Of a DNA stretch of 18,250 bases, positions 1-7,156 are shown in pieces. Origin of the DNA: Prochlorococcus marinus str. MIT 9215 (GTDB lineage: Bacteria > Cyanobacteriota > Cyanobacteriia > PCC-6307 > Cyanobiaceae); the NCBI GenBank assembly GCA_949486985.1, contig CATBLW010000193.1:1-18250 (forward strand), given 5' to 3'. Each line of letters opens with the position of its first letter. The first letter of the stretch is position 1. The position numbers were made by a program, and so were the translations under genes. The notes beneath the pieces were generated by a model, which searched no databases, was not told where the DNA came from, and saw only the letters and a list, made by a program, of their open reading frames with translations.

Positions 1-210
1 AATACTGTTAGATAAAACTCATTAAATCAATCACTGAAAGGCAAGCTCAGAATGGCAAATTCCATTCGTCATAAAGGCCTAAATGATGAGCGTGCTCATT
101 CAACTTGTCAATTCAATATCCAAACCACCAATCATCCCTGATCACCTCATCCCTCTGATAAAAATCCATAACCTGCCTGCAATCACTTCATCACAATCAA
201 CGCAAACCAT

Positions 211-240
211 AAAAAAACCCGTCAGGCAGAACCTGACGGG
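211..240 (-). terminator. Intrinsic terminator of the psaA-psaB operon
   Basis: Read on the minus strand there is a perfect 9-bp stem (CCCGTCAGG at 240-232 pairing with CCTGACGGG at 226-218), a 5-nt loop (227-231) and then seven T residues (217-211). This is a textbook rho-independent terminator. It lies about 50 nt past the psaB stop codon and points the right way to end the psaA-psaB transcript. Positions 1-210 beyond it hold no gene that I can support. Confidence 0.93.
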
Positions 241-291
241 TAAGAAAGTTTTAAGCCCAACCCTTATAAAGAGCGGAATTAAAGAAAGTAG

Positions 292-2520
292 CTAACCAAA
301 CTTACCGGCCGTTGATCCGATCACAAAGGCTCCGAAGGTAAAGATGTTGCCCACTGCGAAGTGAGTGACACCAACCAAACGGGCTTGAACGATCGACAGG
401 GCTACAGGCTTATCACGCCAGCCAACAAGGTTGGCAATTGGTGAACGCTGGTGGGCCCAAACCAAGGTCTCGATGAGTTCCTGCCAGTAACCCCTCCAGG
501 AGATCAGGAACATGAAGCCTGTTGCCCAGACCAGGTGACCAGCCAGGAACATAAAGGCCCATGGGGAGAGATTATTCACACCAAACGGGTTATAGCCGTT
601 GATGATCTGTGAGCTATTGAGCCACAAGTAATCTCTGAACCAACCCATCAAGTAGGTGCTCGATTCATTGAACTGAGCAGCATTACCAGACCAAATGGTC
701 AGGTGCTTCCAGTGCCAATAGAAGGTCACCCAGGCAACGGTATTGAGTGCCCAGAAGATAGCCATGTAGGTGGAGTCCCAGGCAGAGATATCACAAGTAC
801 CTCCACGACCAGGTCCATCACAAGGGAAGGCATAACCAAAGTCCTTCTTGTCGGGCATCAGCTTGGATCCACGTGCATCCAGCGCGCCTTTAATCAAGAT
901 CAAAGCGGTGGTGTGAAGACCAAGAGCAATGCCGTGGTGAACAAGGAAGTCACCAGGACCTATTGGCAAGAAGTTAGTGGTTTCAGGACCAGCATTAACA
1001 AGATCAAGCCAATAATGATCACCAGGGATATTGGCAGCAGCCATGCTCGCCGCACCATTGGCATTAGCAAGAAGTACGTCAATGCCGTACATCATCTTGC
1101 CGCTAGTCGCTTGCAAGAACTGAGCAAAGATCGGCTCTACAAGGATCTGCTTCTCGGGAGTACCGAAAGCAACAACCACATCGTTATGGACATAGATGCC
1201 CAGGGTGTGGAAGCCAAGCAGCATGCAGACCCAGCTCAAATGGCTAATCAGAGCTTCTTTTGAATCCAGAACCCTGGCAAGAACATTGTCCTTGTTGGCT
1301 TCTGGGTCATAGTCACGGACGAAGAAGATCGCGCCGTGAGAGAAAGCTCCGCACATCAAGAAGATGGCGACGTACTGGTGATGCGTAAATAACGCTGACT
1401 GGGTGGTGTAATCCTGTGCAATGAATGCATAGGAAGGCAAAGCACCCATGTGCTGGGCAGTCAAGCTGCAAGCAACACCAATGGAAGCGAGGGCCAAGCC
1501 CAACTGAAAGTGAAGCGAGTTGTTGATCGTTTCACTGATACCCGTGTGACTAATACCGAAATGCCCTGTATGAGGGTCATTGGGGTGATTAGTGTTATGG
1601 CCGTCGGTGATCTCCTTGAAAGTGTGACCAATACCGAAGGTATTCCGGTACATGTGGCCACCAATAATCAAGATGACGCCAATCGCCATGTGGTGGTGTG
1701 AAATATCAGTGAGCCAAAGGGCTCCACTTTGAGGATGTACTCCTCCGAGGAAGGTAAGGATCGCTGTACCAGCACCTTCAGAGGTGCCGAAAACATGATT
1801 GAGAGAATCGGGGTTCTGCGCATAGGCGCCCCAATTGCCAGTGAACAATGGTGCCAAACCATCTGGGTGAGGCAGCACAGTTAGCCAGTTATCCCAACCG
1901 ATGTGCTGACCACGTGCTTCAGGTATTGCAACGTGGATCAAGTGGCCAGCCCAAGCGATATTGCTGAAACCGAAGAGAACCGCCAAGTGGTGGTTCATCA
2001 TGGCTTCGGCATTCTTAAACCAAGCCAGGGAAGGACGGAATCTTGGCTGAAGATGCAGCCAACCACCAAACAGAATCCAACAAGCCAGGATGTCCATGAA
2101 GATGGCGCCCTGGTAGAGCTCTGTGTTGGTGCGCATTCCGATCGTGTACCACCATTGGTACAGACCTGAGTAAGAAATATTGACTGGGTTGGATGCGCCA
2201 GCCTGAGTCAAAGCATCAGTAATGCCTTGACCAAAATGAGGATCCCAAATTGCGTGTGCAATCGGGCGAACATGTTGTGGGTCGGCGACCCACTGTTCAA
2301 AGTTGCCCTGCCAGGCGATATGGAACAGGTTTCCAGCAACCCACAGCGCAATGATGGCGAGATGACCGAAATGGGTAGAGAACAGCTTTTGGTAAAGCCG
2401 TTCTTCGGTCATGCCGTCGTGGCTCTCGAAGTCGTGAGCCGTGGCAATGCCGTACCAAATACGGCGGGTTGTAGGGTCCTGTGCCAGACCCTGGCTGAAC
2501 GAAGGAAATTTCGTTGCCAT
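292..2520 (-). CDS. psaB: Photosystem I core protein PsaB (P700 apoprotein A2)
   Basis: PsaB pairs with PsaA to form the thylakoid photosystem I reaction-centre heterodimer. It carries half of P700, the A0/A1 cofactors, antenna chlorophylls, and two of the four cysteine ligands of the FX 4Fe-4S cluster. The 742-aa product aligns end to end with the family from memory. It begins MATKFPSFSQ and ends in the conserved STAGKFG. The FX loop FPCDGPGRGGTC gives Cys567 and Cys576. The P700 axial histidine lies in GHLVWATG at about His662. Many His-rich transmembrane helices bind chlorophyll. These landmarks sit only +2 from Thermosynechococcus numbering, so the protein has essentially standard length. 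The ATG lies 22 bp after the psaA stop, so the two genes are co-transcribed, and an intrinsic terminator follows. The ATG is preceded by a pyrimidine-rich stretch with no Shine-Dalgarno sequence. Identification is secure. Confidence 0.98.
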   Translation of the reverse strand: MATKFPSFSQGLAQDPTTRRIWYGIATAHDFESHDGMTEERLYQKLFSTHFGHLAIIALWVAGNLFHIAWQGNFEQWVADPQHVRPIAHAIWDPHFGQGITDALTQAGASNPVNISYSGLYQWWYTIGMRTNTELYQGAIFMDILACWILFGGWLHLQPRFRPSLAWFKNAEAMMNHHLAVLFGFSNIAWAGHLIHVAIPEARGQHIGWDNWLTVLPHPDGLAPLFTGNWGAYAQNPDSLNHVFGTSEGAGTAILTFLGGVHPQSGALWLTDISHHHMAIGVILIIGGHMYRNTFGIGHTFKEITDGHNTNHPNDPHTGHFGISHTGISETINNSLHFQLGLALASIGVACSLTAQHMGALPSYAFIAQDYTTQSALFTHHQYVAIFLMCGAFSHGAIFFVRDYDPEANKDNVLARVLDSKEALISHLSWVCMLLGFHTLGIYVHNDVVVAFGTPEKQILVEPIFAQFLQATSGKMMYGIDVLLANANGAASMAAANIPGDHYWLDLVNAGPETTNFLPIGPGDFLVHHGIALGLHTTALILIKGALDARGSKLMPDKKDFGYAFPCDGPGRGGTCDISAWDSTYMAIFWALNTVAWVTFYWHWKHLTIWSGNAAQFNESSTYLMGWFRDYLWLNSSQIINGYNPFGVNNLSPWAFMFLAGHLVWATGFMFLISWRGYWQELIETLVWAHQRSPIANLVGWRDKPVALSIVQARLVGVTHFAVGNIFTFGAFVIGSTAGKFG

Positions 2521-2525
2521 GTGGG

Positions 2526-2545
2526 GGAAAGGTCAGGAAAGGTCA
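2526..2545 (-). repeat. 10-bp perfect tandem duplication at the psaA/psaB junction
   Basis: On the minus strand TGACCTTTCC occurs twice back to back. The first TGA is the psaA stop codon. The second copy ends 5 nt before the psaB ATG. The two copies make up almost all of the 22-nt spacer, leaving it pyrimidine-rich and without a purine ribosome binding site. Confidence 0.85.
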
Positions 2546-4873
2546 GCCAAGCCCAAGAAGGCGGGCGTGGAAGAAGGCCCAGGTTGTCGCTATACCACCC
2601 ACAAGGAAATGGGTGACACCAACGGCACGGCCTTGAGTAATTGACAAGGCTCTGGGTTGAATGGTCGGAGCAAGCTTGAGCTTGTTATGAGCCCAAATAA
2701 TGGATTCAAACAGCTCTTGCCAATAGCCACGGCCGCTAAACAGGAACATCAAGCTGAAGGCCCAGAGGAAATGTCCTCCGAGGAACAACAAGCCATAGCC
2801 AGTGGTTTCAGAACCATAGCTATTAAGAACCTGAGCAGACTGTGCCCAAAGGAAGTCACGGAACCAACCATTAACAGTTACTGCGCTTTGCGCAAAACTG
2901 CCTGGAGCGAGGTGGGTCACACTCCCGTCTGCATTGACGGTTCCCCATACGTCGCTCTGCATCTTCCATGAGAAGTAGAAGATGATGACCGAAATGGAGT
3001 TGTACATCCAGAAGAGGCCTAGGAACACGTGGTCCCAAGAGGAAACCTGACATGTACCACCACGACCTGGTCCATCACATGAGAAGCGGAAGCCAAGATT
3101 CGCCTTATCAGGAACAAGGCGGGAGCTTCTTGCATAGAGCACACCCTTAAGAAGGATGAGCAAAGTCACGTGAATCGTGAACGCGTGAATGTGGTGAAGG
3201 ATGAGATCTGCTGTTCCAAGAGGAATTGCAGAAAGCGCAACCTTGCCACCAACAGCAACAACATCACCGTGGAAAACAGGGCTCACTGCTCCTGGCAGAG
3301 AACCTGCTGTTCCGACAGCAGAAGAGGTGCCAACTGAAGCGGCCCAAACATTTTGAACCCACTGAGCCAGGACAGGCTGAAGCTGGATTCCCGTATCGCT
3401 GAACATGTCCTGAGGACGGCCCAATGCACGCATTGAGTCGTTGTGGACCATGAGGCCAAAGCTGTGGAAGCCCAACCACATGCACACCCAGTTGAGGTGA
3501 CTGATCAAGGCATCTCGTGACTTGAGCAACCTGTCGAGAACATTGTCTACATGGATAGCGGGGTTGTAATCCCGAACCATGGCAATGCCTGCATGAGCAG
3601 AAGCGCCACAAATAAACAAGCCACCAATCCACATGTGGTGAGTGAAAAGCCCAAGCTGTGTCGGGTAATCAATCGCCATATAGGGATATGGAGGCAACGC
3701 ATACATGTGATGCGCCACGATGATGCTGGCAGAGCCAACCATGGCCAAGTTCAAACCAAGCTGGGCATGCCAGCTATTGGACAAGAACTCAAAAATGCCC
3801 TGGTGCCCATTTGGAGCAGGGAAAAGGAGTGGATCGCCCTTGGCGTTATCCATCACCTCTTTCATGCTGTGACCAACACCGAATCGGTTCCGGTAAACGT
3901 GGCCACCAAACATGGCAAAAACTGCCCATGCCAAATGGTGATGAGCAATGTCAGTGCTCCACAAGCTGCCGGTAACAGGATTCACCCCACCGTTATTGGT
4001 AAGGAAATCACTGAAAGCCCACCAGTTTGCTGAGAAGAAGTTCGAGATCCCAGAAGCCAAGCCTGGATAAATCTGACCAACTAGATCAGGGTTATAAAGC
4101 TCGTGAGGAAGAGGGATGTCAGCCACAGTGGCGATGGTCTTACCATCAAGCACAAGCGGCGAACCAGCATCGATTGCATCCAACATGGCTCCGGTTGGAT
4201 TGGCCACATGAATCAAGTGACCTGTCCAGCCGAGGGAGCCCAAACCAATCAGACCAATCTGATGGTGCTGGAGCATCGACTCAATCTTTTTGAACCACTC
4301 AAGCTTTGGAGCAGCCTTGTGATAGTGGTAAATGCCGCCATGCAGCATTAGAGCAGCCATCACCAGCGCGCCAATGGCTAAAGCCATAAGCTCGACATCA
4401 CTGGTAATGCCCCAGGCTCTCCACATCTGGAAAACACCTGAGGTGATTTGGATGCCGTGGAATCCGGCACCCATATCGCCATTCATGATTTCTTGGCCAA
4501 CGATGGGCCAGACAACCTGCGCACTTGGTTTCACGTGCGTGGGGTCTGACAACCAGCCGGCGTAATTGGAGAAGCGCGCTCCTTGGAAGAAGATGCAACT
4601 AAACCAAATAAAAACAACTGCAAGGTGACCGAAGTGGGCCGAAAAAATCTTTCGGCTGACCTCTTCAAGGTCTCCTATGTGGGTGTCGAAGTCGTGAGCG
4701 TCAGCGTGGAGGTTCCAAATCCAGGTTGTGGAATTGGGACCTTTGGCGAGCGAGCGTGAAAAAGAGCCAGGTTTCTCCGCAAAATCGAAGTTGGCCGGAA
4801 CATGGTCCCGGTCTACCGGCTGGTCATAGACAGGCTTCGCCTTATTCCCACGCTCTGGTGGGCTAATGGTCAT
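2543..4873 (-). CDS. psaA: Photosystem I core protein PsaA (P700 apoprotein A1)
   Basis: PsaA is the partner of PsaB in the photosystem I reaction centre. I start it at the ATG at 4873 (MTISPPERGNK), which matches the conserved family N-terminus and has GAGGA 8 nt upstream. An in-frame upstream start would add 18 non-conserved residues. The product is 776 aa. The FX loop reads FSCDGPGRGGTC (Cys599, Cys608), with Ser where PsaB and many PsaA proteins have Pro. The P700 axial His is in GGHFLWAF, at about His701. These landmarks are +21 relative to Thermosynechococcus PsaA (Cys578, Cys587, His680). The extra residues therefore lie before the FX loop: in the N-terminal region, around SPLVLDGKTIATVAD, and possibly in other loops. 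This longer form is what I remember for marine picocyanobacteria. It is the first gene of the operon with psaB. Confidence 0.98.
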   Translation of the reverse strand: MTISPPERGNKAKPVYDQPVDRDHVPANFDFAEKPGSFSRSLAKGPNSTTWIWNLHADAHDFDTHIGDLEEVSRKIFSAHFGHLAVVFIWFSCIFFQGARFSNYAGWLSDPTHVKPSAQVVWPIVGQEIMNGDMGAGFHGIQITSGVFQMWRAWGITSDVELMALAIGALVMAALMLHGGIYHYHKAAPKLEWFKKIESMLQHHQIGLIGLGSLGWTGHLIHVANPTGAMLDAIDAGSPLVLDGKTIATVADIPLPHELYNPDLVGQIYPGLASGISNFFSANWWAFSDFLTNNGGVNPVTGSLWSTDIAHHHLAWAVFAMFGGHVYRNRFGVGHSMKEVMDNAKGDPLLFPAPNGHQGIFEFLSNSWHAQLGLNLAMVGSASIIVAHHMYALPPYPYMAIDYPTQLGLFTHHMWIGGLFICGASAHAGIAMVRDYNPAIHVDNVLDRLLKSRDALISHLNWVCMWLGFHSFGLMVHNDSMRALGRPQDMFSDTGIQLQPVLAQWVQNVWAASVGTSSAVGTAGSLPGAVSPVFHGDVVAVGGKVALSAIPLGTADLILHHIHAFTIHVTLLILLKGVLYARSSRLVPDKANLGFRFSCDGPGRGGTCQVSSWDHVFLGLFWMYNSISVIIFYFSWKMQSDVWGTVNADGSVTHLAPGSFAQSAVTVNGWFRDFLWAQSAQVLNSYGSETTGYGLLFLGGHFLWAFSLMFLFSGRGYWQELFESIIWAHNKLKLAPTIQPRALSITQGRAVGVTHFLVGGIATTWAFFHARLLGLG

Positions 4874-5316
4874 CGAGAGGTTCCTCGAGGGACGGGATCG
4901 AGGTGGAGGGCCACCCCCTGGATACAAGCAACCCCTAAGGATTGCCCGGGCACCGGGGCGGCATCAAATAAATGATGTTGCCTCCGGGAACCAGCATGAA
5001 AAAGCCGAAACCTTTATCCACACTGGAACTTTGGGCCCCTATAAGGGGACCGCTCCCAGAAGCATAAGGGGGAGAAGCACTCACTACGAAAGCCGGTAAC
5101 AAATGTTCTATACAGCCAAGAACCCCTTGCTATCAGGGGGCTGACAAATTCCGCAGATAGCACATAGGGAGCAAAATGCCTTGATCTGAAGTGCAAATGA
5201 ACAGCATTTTTATCGCTATTTAACATAAATAAACCTTCTGCCTCTTTCGAAGCGGCGCAGAAGACCGTTTAAGGCCTGATCTTTGCCCAGAATGCAGCAA
5301 TCTTGCAAAGCGTCCC
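4874..5316 (-). promoter_or_regulatory. psaA leader and promoter region (divergent with 5317 gene)
   Basis: This 443-bp region has no supported gene and separates two divergent transcription units. It must hold the psaA promoter and 5' leader and probably the start signals of the plus-strand gene. On the psaA side it contains GAGGA (4882-4886) with 8-nt spacing to the psaA ATG. It also contains short GC-rich dyads: ggtgg/ccacc (4902-4915), CCGG/CCGG (around 4946-4956) and CCCC-TATAA-GGGG (5036-5048). I could not fix a -35/-10 pair. A TATAGA at about 5106-5111 on the minus strand is a weak -10 candidate. I found no clear HLR1 (RpaB) direct repeat of the TTACA type, although psaAB is under high-light control in model cyanobacteria. 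Confidence 0.5.
4882..4886 (-). promoter_or_regulatory. Ribosome binding site deciding the psaA start
   Basis: GAGGA on the minus strand lies 8 nt before the ATG at 4873. It supports the start that gives MTISPPER, the conserved PsaA N-terminus, over the upstream in-frame start at 4927. Confidence 0.75.
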
Positions 5317-7035
5317 ATGCCGCGTCCGGGCCGGCCTCATCAGCTCATGGGGACTTCGCTATGGCCAATCAGGGCTTGGCCTTTGCTGCAAAGCCTGCTC
5401 CTGGTTGTTCTGTTGACACTGCTGAACATCAAGCCAGTCCAAGCCATCCCAAAATGGCCATTTGATGGTCAAGCCGAGCGCGGCTCAAGAGCTGGCGCTC
5501 CACCAATCCCCCCATCCACTCCATCTGGGAATCTTCAGGAAGTGGCCCCTCCAGGAGCCGTTCAGCAACTGCGCGAGCGCCTGAATCAACACCACCCTCA
5601 ACTGAAACTTGAAAGCCCAACAACTGGTGCTGTTCTCAAACAAGAGAATTGGGAGCTGGTTCTCAAAATCCAAGACTGGCCATTGGCCATCGATCCTGAG
5701 CTGGGCCTTGGTGCCCATGTCGTGGTGCAGATCGATGAAGACCAACCCATAAGGATTAGCAAACAGGACGGGGAGAAACTACGTATCGCCATGAAGGGGC
5801 TTCGGCCTGGCAGTCACAGACTTACTGCTTATGCCGCCTACCCCTGGGGAGAAGCCGTCAAGGAACCAGAAGCCAGCCTCCAGTGGAGGCTCCATATGCT
5901 GCAACCATTAACAGGAACCCAACCAGCTGACGACGCCCCATGGTTGGTGACAGTGAGCCCGTCTGAACTCAGCTCTGGTGAGCCACTGCTGCTGGACTCC
6001 CTGACCTGGAACGCTCCTCTGCAAAACCTCAAGGAAGGAGATGGCCGCTGGCGCCTGCGCGTCAGCATCAATGGCGACAGCTTCCTAATGGACCATCAAG
6101 AAGCTGTCTGGCTCAAAGGCCTGCCCCCTGGGAGCAGTGCTGTGCAACTGGAATTGCTTGATGGCTTAGGAGAACCCATCGAGCCCGTGTTTAACAACCA
6201 ACTCAAGGCTGTCGATCAAAAAGCGAAGGCACGACCGATATGGATGCAAGCGAAACTGAGTGACAACGAACTCGGACGACTGCTTGGAGAACCTCTAGCA
6301 GCAGACAAAGAACCTTTGAACCAAGAGCCGTTGATCGAACAAGCAATCATTCAGAAAGATTTGGTTGATAAGCCTTCGATTGATAAGCCTTCAATGGAAA
6401 AGCCGTTGATTGAAAAGCCTTTGGCGGCAAAACCTTTGATTAAAAAGGCTTTGCTTGAGCAATCTCCAACTGAAGACCTGCCTTTGAAGCAACAACCCTC
6501 GATCAAAAGCCGCCAGGAGAAAGGCAATGAAACCAATGCGAAACAACCTGATCAGCCCCCTACTGCGGCAACCTCAAAGAAGCCAACACCATCATCACGT
6601 CAATCAGATCTCCCCATTCCATTGACTGGAGAACCTGCAAACACAACAGCAGGGTCTCAAGAATCAGCCTCTAAAGACAACAAAAACGCCAAACAGCCTG
6701 AGCCAACGTTGCGAGAATCGATTGCAGCAAAACAAGCTGAAGCAAGCTTTGAAGCTGAAGCAAGCCATGAATCGAATAACAGCGACTCAAGCCCTAGCGA
6801 TTCAAAGGGAAGCGCCTCAGGCAGCAGCATTAAAGGGAACAAAAAACGACCCGCCGCCAATGCTGATGAGATCAAAGGTGAGCCACTGAAAGCTGATCCA
6901 CTAAAAACTGAGTCACGTAAAGGTGAGCCACTTAAAAGTGAGCCCGTTCAAGATGATCCACTTACAGATGAGCCACTTACAGGTGATCCCTTGACAGGAA
7001 AACCACTGACAAGTGAGCCCCTCGCAGTGAAATAA
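5317..7035 (+). CDS. Secreted repeat-rich hypothetical protein beside psaA
   Basis: I do not recognise a named family. The 572-aa product starts with a short basic segment and a hydrophobic stretch (residues about 14-43) ending in PVQA, which looks like a Sec signal peptide with cleavage after about residue 43. An alternative ATG at 5347 (residue 11) keeps the same signal. Neither start has a clear ribosome binding site. Residues about 75-310 look folded, perhaps two beta-sandwich units: the pattern SPTTGAVL, then alternating strands, then LRPGSHRLTAYAAYPWGEAV, followed by a similar run ending in LPPGSSAVQLELLDGLGEPI. The rest is low-complexity and rich in Lys, Pro, Glu and Ser. It carries two pentapeptide repeat arrays (residues 331-390 and 521-570). 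The gene is divergent from psaA and lies 121 bp before the first usable start of cbiG-cobJ. Its location suggests an exported, partly disordered protein in the periplasm, lumen or cell surface. Any link to photosystem I is unproven. Confidence 0.85.
   Translation: MPRPGRPHQLMGTSLWPIRAWPLLQSLLLVVLLTLLNIKPVQAIPKWPFDGQAERGSRAGAPPIPPSTPSGNLQEVAPPGAVQQLRERLNQHHPQLKLESPTTGAVLKQENWELVLKIQDWPLAIDPELGLGAHVVVQIDEDQPIRISKQDGEKLRIAMKGLRPGSHRLTAYAAYPWGEAVKEPEASLQWRLHMLQPLTGTQPADDAPWLVTVSPSELSSGEPLLLDSLTWNAPLQNLKEGDGRWRLRVSINGDSFLMDHQEAVWLKGLPPGSSAVQLELLDGLGEPIEPVFNNQLKAVDQKAKARPIWMQAKLSDNELGRLLGEPLAADKEPLNQEPLIEQAIIQKDLVDKPSIDKPSMEKPLIEKPLAAKPLIKKALLEQSPTEDLPLKQQPSIKSRQEKGNETNAKQPDQPPTAATSKKPTPSSRQSDLPIPLTGEPANTTAGSQESASKDNKNAKQPEPTLRESIAAKQAEASFEAEASHESNNSDSSPSDSKGSASGSSIKGNKKRPAANADEIKGEPLKADPLKTESRKGEPLKSEPVQDDPLTDEPLTGDPLTGKPLTSEPLAVK
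6307..6486 (+). repeat. Degenerate 15-bp tandem repeat coding for xKPLI-type pentapeptides
   Basis: About 12 in-frame 15-bp units encode five-residue repeats such as KEPLN, QEPLI, DKPSI, DKPSM, EKPLI, EKPLA, AKPLI and KKALL. Units at 6367-6381 and 6382-6396 are nearly identical in DNA (GATAAGCCTTCGATT and GATAAGCCTTCAATG). The first and last units are worn. The array lies in the disordered half of the secreted protein. Confidence 0.85.
6877..7026 (+). repeat. Second 15-bp tandem repeat coding for xEPLx/xDPLx pentapeptides
   Basis: Ten uninterrupted 15-bp units encode GEPLK, ADPLK, TESRK, GEPLK, SEPVQ, DDPLT, DEPLT, GDPLT, GKPLT and SEPLA, right at the C-terminus before VK and the stop. The 6952 and 6967 units differ by one base (GATGATCCACTTACA and GATGAGCCACTTACA), which suggests recent unit duplication. 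Confidence 0.9.
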
Positions 7036-7156
7036 CTGCCATCAGATCGCAATCAACCCTCCTCCTGAAGACACCGCCCTGAATCGGATCAATTCCTCAA
7101 AAGCCAGTCCCACGATCAAGCGCCTAGCCATCGGACTATCCGCTGGTGCTTGGCCT

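Noticed and set aside
50..99. Small dyads GAATGG/CCATTC (50-67) and ATGAGC/GCTCAT (86-99)
   Set aside because: Six-base stems in a short AT-rich gap are expected by chance, and neither is linked to a gene start or T-tract.
83..295. 70-codon plus-strand frame at the left edge
   Set aside because: It runs through the psaB terminator hairpin and into the psaB stop, has no ribosome binding site, and its product has no recognisable pattern.
703..1263. 186-codon plus-strand frame inside psaB
   Set aside because: It is antisense to a highly conserved gene, and its composition follows from psaB codon use.
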